Positions 31,602 through 41,881 of a stretch of 64,000 bases of DNA are shown in pieces. The DNA is from Pelosinus propionicus DSM 13327. Its GTDB lineage: Bacteria > Bacillota > Negativicutes > DSM-13327. The notes below the pieces were generated by a model, which saw only the letters and a program-made list of their open reading frames with translations, was not told where the DNA came from and did not search any database. The position numbers and the translations under genes are program-made. The stretch covers positions 1 through 64,000 of the forward strand of contig NZ_FOTS01000025.1 in NCBI RefSeq assembly GCF_900114615.1, read 5' to 3'. Each line of letters begins with the position of its first letter. Within the stretch, counting starts at the first letter, position 1.

Positions 31602-33503
31602 TTAAATTATATTGCGTTTGTATTTTGCATATGCAATTTTCAATTCTTCTACTTTACCATACATTTCAATCTGAAGAGCAGATGCAGTATCATAATCACC
31701 TGCTGCAACCGCATCATTTACTCGCGTAAAAATGGATTTTTGCGCAACAGTATCTTTAGCCAGTTCCAATCGCAAAGAATTCACCTTATCCCATAAATAT
31801 AAATCATAGTCCACTGCACTGTCAGCATCATGTAAAGATTTAGCTGCTTTTACAATCGCAAGGTTTTCAGGGATAATTCGTTTCAATAATTCCGTTGACC
31901 AGCGAATTAATGCGCCTGCTACGAAAGCATCCAAAATTTCTTGACGAAGAATATTTCCCGCTTTAATAACTTCTGTCTTCGCAGGGAACCTCTTCAAGTT
32001 CTCCATATTTTCCCAAACAGTAGCTGGAGGTTTACCAAATAGGCGATTTCGCTCTTCTTCTTCATAATCTTCAAATACATCATGTTCACTTCGATAAGCA
32101 CGGTCTGTTTCAAGATAAAATCCAGGAGCCCCTGCCTCTTTTGATAATTCGGCTAATATTTCTTTTGTATTCTTGCCGGACGCAACAACAGCTTTCACAC
32201 CATCAAGCATGCTTAAATAGATTGCTGATAATGCAACATACGTATTCGTGTATGGATTAGCTGCGCGAACCTCAAAACGAGTCGCTAATGGATTGTTAAC
32301 ATCCCGCACAAGTCCAGCAAGAATCGTACGATTACGCGAAGGTATCTCTGGAGTATGGCCAAGAGAAGTTACGATACAAACCGGTGCTTCAAAACCTGGT
32401 TTCAAACGATTTAAGGCATCATTAGTGGCGGTAATAAAAGGATTAATCGCTTCATAATTTTTTAATAATCCCATTAAAGAGCCATAGCCAACAGCACTCA
32501 TAAAGTCTTCTTTCATATTGGTAGGAGCAAATAAGTTAACGAGCTTACCTGATTTCATTTTCGCAGCAAAACCTACATGTGTATGTTCGCCATTACCAGC
32601 AACACCAATAATAGGTTTCGCTTTGAAGGTAACCTCAAGACCATTGGCTCTAAATACTTCTTTTACCACAATACGAGCTTGCAGCTCATTATCTGCAGCT
32701 TGCAGGGCATCAGCAAAACGCCAGTCAATCTCCAACTGCTCGCAAACATGGGTCAAATTACCGGCCTCATCAATAGTAGCTTTAATACCACCAACTTCTT
32801 TATGCCCCATTTCTGTTTTTAAACCATAGTTATCTAGCATTACAATCGTTTGCTCTAATGCTGTACGAACAGAGCCACGAGTACGCTGCCAGTATTGTTC
32901 TTGCATAGTTTGAGATGCAGAAAGTTCAGCAACTTCGGCTTTATCGACGGGAGTCTTCACCCAGAACTCAAGTTCAGTGCCTGAAGTAAAGATAATATCT
33001 TCAATTTCTTCACCATTAATGTGTTCAAGACCAGCTACTTTAGGATATTTCTTGAATAAAGTTTTCAGCTCGTCTTTTATGTAATTAAGACTATCGGCTA
33101 GAATTGCACGGGAGTCAACACGTAAGCCGTTATGAACTAAGAATGCAGGAATACGAAGGGTACCAACAGGTTTACCAGTTACTTCATCGATATTATTAAA
33201 ATTATAATCAACAAACCAATTCACACTGGAATCAGCAGGCATATCTACTTTAGCATTATTTAAGGTAGCAATTCCTGTCAGTACTACTGAGGAACCATCG
33301 GTTTGTACTGCACTTCCTTGAAAGAAATCATCCATATCTTTAAGAAATAATTCCATAGGGATTTTCTCGTCAGTATCATTACCTGCAAGATCAACGCCTA
33401 CCAAGGATATAAATTTAATTTCAGAATGCTCTTTTAATAATTCAACCAATTCATTACTAGCATATTTCCCAGTTGGGATTACATAAAGCAATTCACTTGC
33501 CAT
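31602..33503 (-). CDS. Glutamine synthetase, long GlnA-like form
   Basis: 633 residues from ATG 33503 (GAGGTG upstream). The catalytic blocks are present: GTELEFWVK, TEMGHKEVGGIKATID, GNGEHTHVGF (ammonia/substrate loop), PEIPSRNRTI and TRFEVRAANPYTNTYVALSA. It is about 190 residues longer than type I GlnA, with extra sequence at the C-terminus (after KRFPAKTEV). This long form occurs in Clostridia-like anaerobes next to other nitrogen genes. The role in ammonia assimilation is likely but could be specialised, since a GSIII gene lies directly upstream. Confidence 0.85.
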   Translation of the reverse strand: MASELLYVIPTGKYASNELVELLKEHSEIKFISLVGVDLAGNDTDEKIPMELFLKDMDDFFQGSAVQTDGSSVVLTGIATLNNAKVDMPADSSVNWFVDYNFNNIDEVTGKPVGTLRIPAFLVHNGLRVDSRAILADSLNYIKDELKTLFKKYPKVAGLEHINGEEIEDIIFTSGTELEFWVKTPVDKAEVAELSASQTMQEQYWQRTRGSVRTALEQTIVMLDNYGLKTEMGHKEVGGIKATIDEAGNLTHVCEQLEIDWRFADALQAADNELQARIVVKEVFRANGLEVTFKAKPIIGVAGNGEHTHVGFAAKMKSGKLVNLFAPTNMKEDFMSAVGYGSLMGLLKNYEAINPFITATNDALNRLKPGFEAPVCIVTSLGHTPEIPSRNRTILAGLVRDVNNPLATRFEVRAANPYTNTYVALSAIYLSMLDGVKAVVASGKNTKEILAELSKEAGAPGFYLETDRAYRSEHDVFEDYEEEERNRLFGKPPATVWENMENLKRFPAKTEVIKAGNILRQEILDAFVAGALIRWSTELLKRIIPENLAIVKAAKSLHDADSAVDYDLYLWDKVNSLRLELAKDTVAQKSIFTRVNDAVAAGDYDTASALQIEMYGKVEELKIAYAKYKRNII

Positions 33504-33710
33504 TCCAATCACCTCTTAAATATTATAAATATAATTGTACCACGTTATACCTATGATAAATTTTACAGTAGAATTATATCCTCCTTATTGAGAAATTTTT
33601 CTTTATTTAATCTATTATACTATTAATAACAAAAATTACAAAGATTATACTGATAGATTATTATATATAAATTAATTAAGTCTGTTCGTGTTTGATAGCG
33701 AACACAAAAA

Positions 33711-33740
33711 ATAAAGCTTGGCAGCATAGCCAAGCTTTAT
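33711..33740. terminator. Terminator of the GSIII gene
   Basis: ATAAAGCTTGGC pairs perfectly with GCCAAGCTTTAT around AGCATA. It lies 14 bp after glnN on the minus strand. Confidence 0.9.
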
Positions 33741-33754
33741 TTAGAAAATACCTA

Positions 33755-35848
33755 TTATACATTAAATAACAAATCACCGTAAGTTGGCATCGGCCAAACG
33801 TCTTTATCTACTAAAGTTTCAAGCGTATCAACAACTTCACGAAGTACTATCATTTTTTCAAATACATCGAATCGGAATAATGAAGCTTGCTTATAAGTGT
33901 CTCCATGAGCGTTTGAAGCCTTCTCTACAGTTTCTTCAAGAACAGCAATATTTTTCTTTAATGATGCTGTCAACGAAGATACTTCTGTTAATAATTCAGT
34001 TTGAGCTGTCAAATCCGCTGCTACGCCTGTAGCTTTAATTGTATTTATTGATACCGCAAGATTTGTGGCAAACTTGATAACGGAAGGAAGAATTTGTCTC
34101 TTCGCCATTTCAATCATTGTTAACGCTTCAACATTGATCGTTTTGATATAATTTTCAAGAGCGATTTCATAACGGGATTCCATTTCTACTTTACTTAATA
34201 CAGCATGTTTCTCCATAACTGCTATGTTCTTTTCAGAAATAAGAGCTTTAATGGATTCTACTGTAGTTCTTAAATTTAGCAATCCTCTTTTTTCAGCCTC
34301 AACAACCCATTCATCTGAATATCCATTGCCATTAAATACTACTCTTTTATGATTGGTAACATATTCAGTAATAAGTGCTTTTACTTCAGCATTTGCATCT
34401 GCAGCATTTTCTAATCGATCAGCAACTTCATTTAGTATTTCTGCTACAATCGTATTTAAGGTAATGTTAGGCTCAGCGATGGAAGCGGAAGATGGGCACA
34501 TTCTAAATTCAAACTTATTACCAGTAAACGCAAATGGAGAAGTTCTATTTCTATCAGTTGCATCTTTTGGTAATGGAGGCAACGTAGTAACACCAATTTC
34601 CATATTACCACCATTTTTAGAACTTGTAGCTCCACCATTTTCAATCTGTTCAAGAATATCTTGCAATTGCTCTCCTAGGAATATTGATATAATAGCTGGA
34701 GGGGCTTCATTAGCACCGAGTCTATGATCATTTCCTGGATTTGCAGCTGACACTCTTAATAAGTCAGCATATACATCGACAGCCTTTATAACTGAACACA
34801 AGAATACAAGAAATTGCTGATTATCATGAGGAGTACGGCCTGGTTCCAGTAAATTCATTCCATCATCGGTTCCCATAGACCAGTTATTATGCTTACCGGA
34901 ACCATTAATTCCAGCAAATGGTTTTTCATGTAGTAAGCACACAAGATCATGTCTCAAAGCAACCTTTTTCATTACATCCATAGTAAGCTGGTTGTGATCT
35001 GTTGCTATATTGGTAGTCGTAAATATTGGAGCTAACTCATGTTGCGCAGGAGCAACTTCGTTATGTTTAGACTTAGCTGCAATTCCAAGCTTCCAAAGTT
35101 CTTCGTCTAATTCCTTCATGTAGGCAGAGATTCTTTCTTTAATTGAACCAAAATAATGATCTTCTAATTCTTGCCCTTTTGGAGGTTTCGCACCAAAGAG
35201 TGTTCTTCCCGTAAATATTAAATCTTTTCTTTGTTCATATGTTTTCTTATCAACAATAAAGTATTCTTGCTCTGGTCCAACGGTTGTAATAACTCGATTC
35301 GTCGTTGTATTTCCAAGAACTCTTAATACACGTAATGCTTGCTTGCCTAATGCTTCCATTGAACGCAATAAAGGAGTCTTTTTATCGAGAGCCTCTCCAG
35401 TATAAGAACAAAAAGCTGTTGGTATACACAACGAATCGTCTTTTACAAATGCAGGTGACGTACAATCCCATGCAGTATATCCTCTGGCTTCAAAAGTAGC
35501 TCTAAGTCCACCAGATGGAAACGAAGAAGCATCTGGCTCTCCCTTAATTAATTCTTTCCCTGAGAATTCCATGATCGCTTTGCCATCAGAAGTTGGTGAT
35601 ATAAATGCATCATGTTTCTCTGCAGTGATACCTGTCATCGGTTGGAACCAATGAGTGAAATGGGTTGCACCTTTTTCAAGAGCCCAATCTTTCATCGCAT
35701 TAGCCACTACATCTGCCACTACCGGATCTAAAGGGAGCCCCTCCTGAATGGTCTTCTTTAAAGCTTTATATGTAGCTTTTGGAAGACACTCCTTCATAAC
35801 TGCATCATTAAATACGTTTGAACCGAAAATTTGACTTAAGTTGCTCAT
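33755..35848 (-). CDS. glnN: Type III glutamine synthetase
   Basis: 697 residues, typical of GSIII. Hallmarks: the N-terminal [20 protein letters not shown] block, [73 protein letters not shown] and [20 protein letters not shown]. It makes glutamine from glutamate, ammonia and ATP. GSIII and the long GlnA-like gene downstream are separated by a terminator, so expression is separate. The lysine cluster upstream releases ammonia, so placing two synthetases here may help control ammonia or recover glutamine. Confidence 0.95.
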   Translation of the reverse strand: MSNLSQIFGSNVFNDAVMKECLPKATYKALKKTIQEGLPLDPVVADVVANAMKDWALEKGATHFTHWFQPMTGITAEKHDAFISPTSDGKAIMEFSGKELIKGEPDASSFPSGGLRATFEARGYTAWDCTSPAFVKDDSLCIPTAFCSYTGEALDKKTPLLRSMEALGKQALRVLRVLGNTTTNRVITTVGPEQEYFIVDKKTYEQRKDLIFTGRTLFGAKPPKGQELEDHYFGSIKERISAYMKELDEELWKLGIAAKSKHNEVAPAQHELAPIFTTTNIATDHNQLTMDVMKKVALRHDLVCLLHEKPFAGINGSGKHNNWSMGTDDGMNLLEPGRTPHDNQQFLVFLCSVIKAVDVYADLLRVSAANPGNDHRLGANEAPPAIISIFLGEQLQDILEQIENGGATSSKNGGNMEIGVTTLPPLPKDATDRNRTSPFAFTGNKFEFRMCPSSASIAEPNITLNTIVAEILNEVADRLENAADANAEVKALITEYVTNHKRVVFNGNGYSDEWVVEAEKRGLLNLRTTVESIKALISEKNIAVMEKHAVLSKVEMESRYEIALENYIKTINVEALTMIEMAKRQILPSVIKFATNLAVSINTIKATGVAADLTAQTELLTEVSSLTASLKKNIAVLEETVEKASNAHGDTYKQASLFRFDVFEKMIVLREVVDTLETLVDKDVWPMPTYGDLLFNV

Positions 35849-35972
35849 CTACAAAAACCCCTCTCAATTTTTCATATTGCACTAGTGTTGATTCCAAATA
35901 CAACTTGCATTAAAACCTGCTAAAAAAAAGATGACAGGTTGAATATTTTTTTATATAGCAATAAATTGCTAC

Positions 35973-36012
35973 AAAAAAAACAGACCCCTCCACTTGTTCA
36001 GTGTAAGGAGTC
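35973..36012 (-). terminator. Terminator of the lysine operon
   Basis: On the minus strand GACTCC...GTG/CAC...GGGGTC forms an imperfect stem followed by TGTTTTTTTTG. It lies about 70 bp after ctfB and ends the permease-kamA-ctfAB transcript. Confidence 0.7.
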
Positions 36013-36081
36013 ATCGTTGACTCAAAATTTTCATTTATATTAATATTATAACACAAAAACGTTTTTTGTCTAGCTACATCT

Positions 36082-36741
36082 TTAAAAAATACCAAGATTA
36101 TCTTCGGAAAAGAATAATTGAGCACCTGTTGCAGCAACTACTTCTTCTACTGTAGTGCCTTCGGCAATTTCAGTTAAATATAGCCCATCTTGATGAACAG
36201 CAATAACTGCCATATCCGTAATAATTAAATCAACTTCAGCCTTAGCTGTAAGTGGTAAAGAACACTGCTTTACAATTTTTGCAGTTCCATCTTTATTATT
36301 ATGTTCCATAGCAATGATGATTTTCTTTGCACCAACAACTAGATCCATAGCTCCACCCATACCTGAAATTCTTTTTCCCGGAACCATCCAATTAGCCAAA
36401 TTTCCCTGTTCATCCACTTCTAAAGCCCCTAGTACTGTGGTATCAACATGACCGCCTCGAATAATAGCAAATGACATAGCACTATCAAAGCAACATCCAT
36501 TCTCTTGAATTGTAACTGGTTTTCCCCCAGCATTTACAAGATCCTTATCTGCCAACTCCGCTTGCGGCTCCGGCCCAATTCCCAAAAATCCGTTTTCAGA
36601 GTGTAAAACAATAGAGACTCCGTGAGATAGATAATTTGCTACTAAAGTCGGCATGCCAATACCTAAATTAACAACATCGCCATCATGCAGTTCTTTAGCT
36701 ACCCGTTTAGCAATACGAACCCGTTTATCCATTTGAGCCAT
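36082..36741 (-). CDS. ctfB: Butyrate-acetoacetate CoA-transferase subunit B
   Basis: 219 residues from ATG 36741 (GGGAGG upstream). Family I CoA-transferase beta subunit: DGDVVNLGIGMPTLVANYLS, then VLHSENGFLGIGP with the catalytic Glu of the SENG motif, and MGGAMDLVVGAKKIIIAMEH. With the alpha subunit (4 bp upstream) it moves CoA between butyryl-CoA and acetoacetate, the last exchange of the lysine fermentation route after Kce yields 3-aminobutyryl-CoA and acetoacetate and Kal produces crotonyl-CoA. It could also be named atoA. Confidence 0.9.
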   Translation of the reverse strand: MAQMDKRVRIAKRVAKELHDGDVVNLGIGMPTLVANYLSHGVSIVLHSENGFLGIGPEPQAELADKDLVNAGGKPVTIQENGCCFDSAMSFAIIRGGHVDTTVLGALEVDEQGNLANWMVPGKRISGMGGAMDLVVGAKKIIIAMEHNNKDGTAKIVKQCSLPLTAKAEVDLIITDMAVIAVHQDGLYLTEIAEGTTVEEVVAATGAQLFFSEDNLGIF

Positions 36742-36745
36742 AAAG

Positions 36746-37396
36746 CTACCTCCCTTTGACCAAAAGATCGACAAAAATTCCTGGGGTTATCACATTATCA
36801 GGTTCAATTGCTCCTGCCTCTACGATTTCTTCCACTTCAACAATGACAGTCCTAGCAGCCATAGCCATTAAGGGATTAAAATTTCTAGCCGAAAAACGAT
36901 AAATCAAATTTCCGTGACAATCAGCTTTATATGCTTTTAATAAGGCAACATCTGCTTTTAGAGGTTCTTCTAGCAAATAAGTTTTATCCGCTACCACTAT
37001 TTGAGTTTTTCCTTCTTCTACTACTGTCCCAACTCCTGTAGGAGTCAGTATTCCCCCTAAACCAGAGCCACCAGCACGAATTTGCTCCGCCAGAGTTCCC
37101 TGTGGAGTTAAGATAATTTTCAAATCCCCTTCTTCCATACATCTGCCACTCTCAGGATGTCCGCCAATATACGATGTATATAATGTGGACATCTGCTTAC
37201 TATCTTGCAGTTTACCTACACCAACTCCTGGAAAAGCACTATCATTTGTTATGACCGTTAGATTTTTTGTGCCTTTGTCTACCAACGCCTGCACTAACCC
37301 TTCAGGCGTTCCAACACCTAAAAACCCGCCAATCATAATACACATTCCTTCTGAAATATCTTTCACAGCTTCGTTTGCCGTACAAATCTTTACCAT
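36746..37396 (-). CDS. ctfA: Butyrate-acetoacetate CoA-transferase subunit A
   Basis: 216 residues, GGTG before ATG 37396. Family I alpha subunit: EGMCIMIGGFLGVGTPEGLV, then VITNDSAFPGVGVGKL, IILTPQGTLAEQIRAGGSGL and DVALLKAYKADCHGNL. Co-transcribed with ctfB (4-bp gap) and kamA (32 bp upstream). The pair closes the lysine pathway by regenerating acetoacetyl-CoA for cleavage to acetyl-CoA. Confidence 0.9.
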   Translation of the reverse strand: MVKICTANEAVKDISEGMCIMIGGFLGVGTPEGLVQALVDKGTKNLTVITNDSAFPGVGVGKLQDSKQMSTLYTSYIGGHPESGRCMEEGDLKIILTPQGTLAEQIRAGGSGLGGILTPTGVGTVVEEGKTQIVVADKTYLLEEPLKADVALLKAYKADCHGNLIYRFSARNFNPLMAMAARTVIVEVEEIVEAGAIEPDNVITPGIFVDLLVKGR

Positions 37397-37428
37397 AAAT
37401 CACCTTCCACCTCCTAATAAGCCATCTA

Positions 37429-38709
37429 TCATTTCATAATCAATAACTCAGAATTCTCGGTTTTTACATCATTTTTTCTTTCTATTGAGGAAATCGACGA
37501 TAAGGATTTATCACCGCTTAACATTCCTGCTAATCCCACTGTTGTATCAAGGTGATAACCACCGCACACTTCACAAGGTGCTTCTGGATCTACATAATGC
37601 TTTGGCTCTGTGTAAGTAGTAAACACACCTTCATAATTTCGCAGTACGGTTTTACTAGCATTTTGAGAAACTAAATATTGAGGCATAACCGGAATCTTGC
37701 CGCCGCCTCCCGGCGCATCAACGACGTAAGTAGGAACGGCTAATCCTGAAGTATGCCCTCTTAAATATTCAATCGCCTGAATTCCCGAACTAATAGGTGT
37801 TCTAAAATGTTGTATGCCTTGTGACATATCACATTGATAAATATAATAGGGTTTTACTCTTATTTTTAATAATTGCTGCATCAGCTTTTTTATTAATTCT
37901 GGGCAATCGTTAACTCCTTTTAAGAGAACCGCTTGATTGCCAAGAGGTATTCCAGCATCCGCTAAGGAAGCACAAGCCATACTGGCAGCCTCTGTTATTT
38001 CTTTAGGATGGTTAAAATGGACATTCACATAAATTGGATGATATTTTTTTAAAATTGTGCATAAGGCAGGAGTAATTCTTTGCGGTAAAACTACGGGTGT
38101 ACGAGTGCCGAAACGGATAATTTCTACGTGCTTTATTTGTCGTAATTCTTTCAGAATATATTCAATTAATTCATCACTAATTAGAAATGCATCACCACCA
38201 GATAAAATTACATCTCTGACTACCGGCGTTTCTCTTATATATTGAATACAGTTGTCAATTTGTTGTTTCGTACGTGCTTGATCACAAACTCCGGCAATCC
38301 GCCTTCTGGTACAATGACGACAATACATAGAACACTGATCTGTGACTAAAAACAGTACCCGGTCAGGATATCGATGAGTCAGTCCCGTAACGGGTGAATC
38401 TTGATCTTCGTGTAAAGGATCAGCCATATCAAATTGACCAAACTGTAGCTCCGTTGCTGTTGGAATTGCTTGTTTACGCATAGGACAATTTACATTTTCA
38501 ACATCAATTAACGTTGCATAATAAGGAGTGATTGCCATTCTTAGACTTTGCAGGCAACTTAAAATTCCTTCTTCTTCTTTTTGAACTAATGGAATAACCT
38601 GTTTTAGCATGGAGAGTGACGTAATCCGATTCGCTACCTGCCATCGCCAATCCTGCCATTCTTCTTCTGTTACATTGCTCCACAAAGGAATATCATGATA
38701 ATCACGCAT
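37429..38709 (-). CDS. kamA: Lysine 2,3-aminomutase
   Basis: 426 residues from ATG 38709, where GGGAG lies 8 nt upstream; an ATG at 38748 has none. Radical SAM enzyme: LVTDQCSMYCRHCTRRR carries the CxxxCxxC cluster motif; VILSGGDAFL the SAM-binding GGD; PTYVVDAPGGGGKIPVMPQY the PLP/zinc-binding region; CEVCGGYH a further Cys pair. It converts L-lysine to L-beta-lysine, the first step of the pathway. It lies downstream of the lysine permease with a 61-bp gap and upstream of ctfA. Confidence 0.97.
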   Translation of the reverse strand: MRDYHDIPLWSNVTEEEWQDWRWQVANRITSLSMLKQVIPLVQKEEEGILSCLQSLRMAITPYYATLIDVENVNCPMRKQAIPTATELQFGQFDMADPLHEDQDSPVTGLTHRYPDRVLFLVTDQCSMYCRHCTRRRIAGVCDQARTKQQIDNCIQYIRETPVVRDVILSGGDAFLISDELIEYILKELRQIKHVEIIRFGTRTPVVLPQRITPALCTILKKYHPIYVNVHFNHPKEITEAASMACASLADAGIPLGNQAVLLKGVNDCPELIKKLMQQLLKIRVKPYYIYQCDMSQGIQHFRTPISSGIQAIEYLRGHTSGLAVPTYVVDAPGGGGKIPVMPQYLVSQNASKTVLRNYEGVFTTYTEPKHYVDPEAPCEVCGGYHLDTTVGLAGMLSGDKSLSSISSIERKNDVKTENSELLIMK

Positions 38710-38770
38710 TTTATTAACTCCCTTCGCCAATTGACTCCATAAACTCATTCGTAATGAAGTCAGATCTGTA

Positions 38771-40270
38771 TCAAACTAAATTCTTGTTCAAGTCTACTTT
38801 TTCCAAAGCGACTACTTTCGTTTTTTTAGAAAACTTATACCCTAGATACGTTGCTAGGAAAATAGGAATACCCACATAGGAAACGGCTAATCCATACCAG
38901 TCTACTTCCCCGCCTAAAAAAGCATTATAATTTTGTCCAATGATTACGATACCACAAAGTACCATCGCAAAAAGAGGACCAAACGGGAACCATTTTGCTT
39001 TATATTTAAGTTGAGATGTATCAAGACCTTGCCGGTTAAATGCTTGACGGAAACGATAGTGGCTAATAGCAATACCCAGCCAGGCAATGAAACCAATCAT
39101 TCCCGTAATGTTAAGCAGCCATGTATAAGCAGTACCTTCTCCAACTAACGAGGAAAGAAAGGCTAAAAAACCAATAGCAGAAGTAGCATAAAGAGAATTA
39201 GTTGGAACTCCGCGTTTATTGACTTTGCCAAAAATCCGAGGAGCTTTGCCTTCTTTTGCCATCGCATACAGCATACGAGTTGAAGCATATAATCCTGAAT
39301 TCGCACAAGATAACACGGATGTGAGTATGATTGCATTCATTAGGGAAGCTGCTGCCGTAAATCCAGCACGGCTGAATACTAGCGTAAAGGGACTGACAGC
39401 GACATTTTCCACATCACCTTTTAATAAATTTTCATCCGTATAGGGCAGGATAAAACCAATAACAATTAAAGCACCGATATAAAATAGGAGAATGCGCCAA
39501 AATACCGTATTAATCGCTTTTGGTACATCTCTTTCAGGATTTTCACTTTCCCCAGCAGCAATACCAACCAGTTCAGTTCCTTGGAAAGAAAAACCAGCAA
39601 TCATAAAGATTGCTAATATTGCACTAAATCCACCAACAAAAGGAGCCTCTTGGATTTGCCAATTAGTGAACCCTGGCGAAGCCCCTCCAGCAATCCCTAA
39701 AATCATTAATGTTCCTATCACCAAAAAGACAATAACGGTTATAACCTTAGCACCTGCAAACCAATATTCACTTTCACCATACGCTCTTGTTGATAAGTAA
39801 TTAAGAGCAAATAAAATAATCAAAAAGAGTCCACTCCAATAATAACCAGGAATGTCAGGGAGCCAAAATTTCATTATGATGGCACCCGCTACTAATTCTA
39901 CTGCAATACAGGTTGCCCAATTTAACCAATAGTTCCAGCCAATTGCAAAACCTAAAGCCGGATCAACAAACCTTGCTGCATAAGTTCCAAAAGATCCTGG
40001 AACAGGTAAATAAGTTGCCATTTCTCCTAGACTAGTCATAAGAAAATACACCATAATCCCAATGACACCATAAGCTACTAATGCGCCACCCGGACCTGCA
40101 GTACTGACCGATGCACCACTTGCCAAGAATAACCCCGTGCCGATAGCACCACCAAGTGCTATCATATTCATGTGACGGGCTTTTAAACTTCGCTTTAATT
40201 CCTCTTTGCCTCCAACACCTGTCTTCTCTCCAAGGCTTTGGATTTTCCCTGTTTCCAGGTCGGCATTCAT
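38771..40270 (-). CDS. lysP: Lysine-type amino acid permease (APC family)
   Basis: 499 residues from ATG 40270 (GGAG 8 nt upstream). Twelve membrane segments; hallmarks SLKARHMNMIALGGAIGTGL and YLPVPGSFGTYAARFVDPAL, GFSFQGTELVGIAAGESENP and LSCANSGLYASTRMLYAMA. These match amino acid permeases of the LysP group. Directly upstream of kamA and downstream of a sigma54-type promoter, so lysine import is the obvious role; the substrate is an inference from context. Confidence 0.85.
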   Translation of the reverse strand: MNADLETGKIQSLGEKTGVGGKEELKRSLKARHMNMIALGGAIGTGLFLASGASVSTAGPGGALVAYGVIGIMVYFLMTSLGEMATYLPVPGSFGTYAARFVDPALGFAIGWNYWLNWATCIAVELVAGAIIMKFWLPDIPGYYWSGLFLIILFALNYLSTRAYGESEYWFAGAKVITVIVFLVIGTLMILGIAGGASPGFTNWQIQEAPFVGGFSAILAIFMIAGFSFQGTELVGIAAGESENPERDVPKAINTVFWRILLFYIGALIVIGFILPYTDENLLKGDVENVAVSPFTLVFSRAGFTAAASLMNAIILTSVLSCANSGLYASTRMLYAMAKEGKAPRIFGKVNKRGVPTNSLYATSAIGFLAFLSSLVGEGTAYTWLLNITGMIGFIAWLGIAISHYRFRQAFNRQGLDTSQLKYKAKWFPFGPLFAMVLCGIVIIGQNYNAFLGGEVDWYGLAVSYVGIPIFLATYLGYKFSKKTKVVALEKVDLNKNLV

Positions 40271-40364
40271 GAAATTCACTCCTTTTCAATGAATATTTGG
40301 AATTTTTGATTAATAACTTGACCGTGTTACTAGTCAGTCAGAACTTTAGATCTTATTATAAAGA

Positions 40365-40382
40365 TTGCAATAACCATGCCAA
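40365..40382 (-). promoter_or_regulatory. Sigma54 promoter before the lysine permease
   Basis: Minus strand TTGGCATGGTTATTGCAA: the -24 TGGCAT and -12 TTGCA elements with the required 5-bp spacing. Transcription would start near 40355, giving a leader of about 85 nt. A matching site precedes kdd, and the sigma54 activator lies within the cluster. Confidence 0.8.
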
Positions 40383-40512
40383 CAGCAGTATCAAGAATGA
40401 TTCGCTTATTTATTATGGCTGAATACATAGTTTTTTCTTATTATGACTAATCTTCGGCACTAGAATGAAGACAATGAGCGATGCGATTACACTTTGCAAC
40501 CTATTTTATATT

Positions 40513-40600
40513 TGCTCATTTTTCGGCAAACTGCCGAAAAATGAGCAGAAGCCACAAAGATTCAGCAGTATTGCAACTACTAAATTTTAAGGCTTCTGCT
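40513..40600 (-). other. Hairpins between kce and the permease promoter
   Basis: TGCTCATTTTTCGGCA (40513-40528) pairs perfectly with TGCCGAAAAATGAGCA (40532-40547). Next to it AGCAGAAGCC (40544-40553) can pair with GGCTTCTGCT (40591-40600), sharing four bases with the first stem. No good T tract follows, so this may be a processing or weak termination structure downstream of kce. The rest of 40271-40641 holds the sigma54 promoter and otherwise nothing clear. Confidence 0.4.
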
Positions 40601-40641
40601 ATCTTTTATTTCATGAAAGCTTTATATTCATTTTATTGCCT

Positions 40642-41457
40642 TCACTGGATTAATCCTAAAATTCTTCTGGCCTGTTCGGGAGTAGCAACTGGTCGACCTA
40701 TTTCTTTTGCAATTCTTGCTATACGCTCTACTAGTTGAAAATTACCATCGGATAATACACCTTTTGTATAATAAACATTATCTTCAAAGCCAACGCGCAC
40801 ATGTCCTCCTAAAACAATCGCCATCATCCCAAGAGACAACTCACTGCGTCCAATCCCCGCGACTGTCCAAGTTGACCCTGCTGGTATAGACTCTATTAGA
40901 TGCAGTAAATGCCTTGCTTCTCCTGGTATACCTCCAGGAACCCCCATCACAAAATCAAAATGCAGAGGCAACTGCAAGATTTTCTTTTGCACTAAACGCA
41001 GTGCATTATAAATCATTCCCACTTCGAATACTTCAATTTCTGGTTTGACTCCCTGGTCCACCATTGCTTTTGCAAAAAATTCAACCATAGGCATCGGGTT
41101 AGAAAATATTTCTTCACCAAAATTAACTGTGCCTGTGGTCAATGTTGCCATCTCGGGCTTTAATTGTATAGGCTGCAAACGTTCATCGGCTGTCATCCAG
41201 GATGCTCCACCTGTAGATGTTTGAATAATTACATCACTATTTTTTTTGATCAGTGCAATGGTTTCTTGAAAGATGTCCTTTGCTTGCGTAGCCTTACCGT
41301 CTTCATCTCTAACATGCAGATGAATGATAGAAGCTCCCTTTTCAGCACACTGTATAGCCTCATTGGCAATTTCTCTAGGGGTAAGAGGCAAATTGGGATT
41401 ATCTTGGCGAGTAGCTTCTGCTCCTACAGGGGCAACGGTAATAATAAGCGGCTCCAA
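40642..41457 (-). CDS. kce: 3-keto-5-aminohexanoate cleavage enzyme
   Basis: 271 residues from TTG 41457 (AAAGGGG 8 nt upstream, within the end of kal). BKACE-family TIM barrel: MEPLIITVAPVGAEATR at the start, then GASIIHLHVRDEDGKATQ with the zinc-binding His-x-His, TTGTVNFGEEIFSNP, VMGVPGGIPGE, WTVAGIGRSEL and HVRVGFEDNVYYTKGV. It reacts 3-keto-5-aminohexanoate with acetyl-CoA to give 3-aminobutyryl-CoA and acetoacetate. It nearly abuts kal (1-bp gap), so the two are coupled. Confidence 0.95.
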   Translation of the reverse strand: MEPLIITVAPVGAEATRQDNPNLPLTPREIANEAIQCAEKGASIIHLHVRDEDGKATQAKDIFQETIALIKKNSDVIIQTSTGGASWMTADERLQPIQLKPEMATLTTGTVNFGEEIFSNPMPMVEFFAKAMVDQGVKPEIEVFEVGMIYNALRLVQKKILQLPLHFDFVMGVPGGIPGEARHLLHLIESIPAGSTWTVAGIGRSELSLGMMAIVLGGHVRVGFEDNVYYTKGVLSDGNFQLVERIARIAKEIGRPVATPEQARRILGLIQ

Positions 41458-41458
41458 C

Positions 41459-41848
41459 TTATACACCCCTTTGCTTTTCTTTAGGAACCACACAAGTTCC
41501 GCTAGCGATGCAAACTACAACAGGATCGGCTAATACAAAGGCTGCAGACTTATATTGAGCAGCCTGATCTAATGAAATAACTTTTGTGGCAATAAACTCC
41601 ATTCGTCGTGATGTATTACCAAGCTTGATAATCTTACCCCGCGCCTCGATAAAATCGCCTGCATAAACAGGGGCGGTAAATTCCACATTATCATATGCAA
41701 CAAATAGCCCTTCATCACCATCGCTGCGAATTAATAATTCAGTTGCTACATCACCAAATAAATCTAACATTCGTGATCCATTTACCAGCCCTCCTGCATA
41801 ATGTGTGTCATGTTCGCTCATTCGAATCCGTATTAAAACATCTTCCAT
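41459..41848 (-). CDS. kal: 3-aminobutyryl-CoA ammonia lyase
   Basis: 129 residues, GGAGGAG before ATG 41848. Single hot-dog domain: [20 protein letters not shown] (helix with the likely catalytic residues), then [20 protein letters not shown] and a C-terminal strand region. Length and sequence match Kal, which removes ammonia from 3-aminobutyryl-CoA to form crotonyl-CoA. Between kamE and kce in the operon, as in other lysine fermenters. Confidence 0.93.
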   Translation of the reverse strand: MEDVLIRIRMSEHDTHYAGGLVNGSRMLDLFGDVATELLIRSDGDEGLFVAYDNVEFTAPVYAGDFIEARGKIIKLGNTSRRMEFIATKVISLDQAAQYKSAAFVLADPVVVCIASGTCVVPKEKQRGV

Positions 41849-41881
41849 ACTCTCCTCCCCTTATGGCTCTTAATAGATAAA

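Noticed and set aside
35849-36080. Glutamine riboswitch (glnA motif) before glnN
   Set aside because: The conserved core is not found; the main structure is a terminator for the upstream lysine operon.
40271-40641. Lysine riboswitch before the lysine permease
   Set aside because: The conserved L-box sequences are not present; the region contains a sigma54 promoter and simple hairpins instead.
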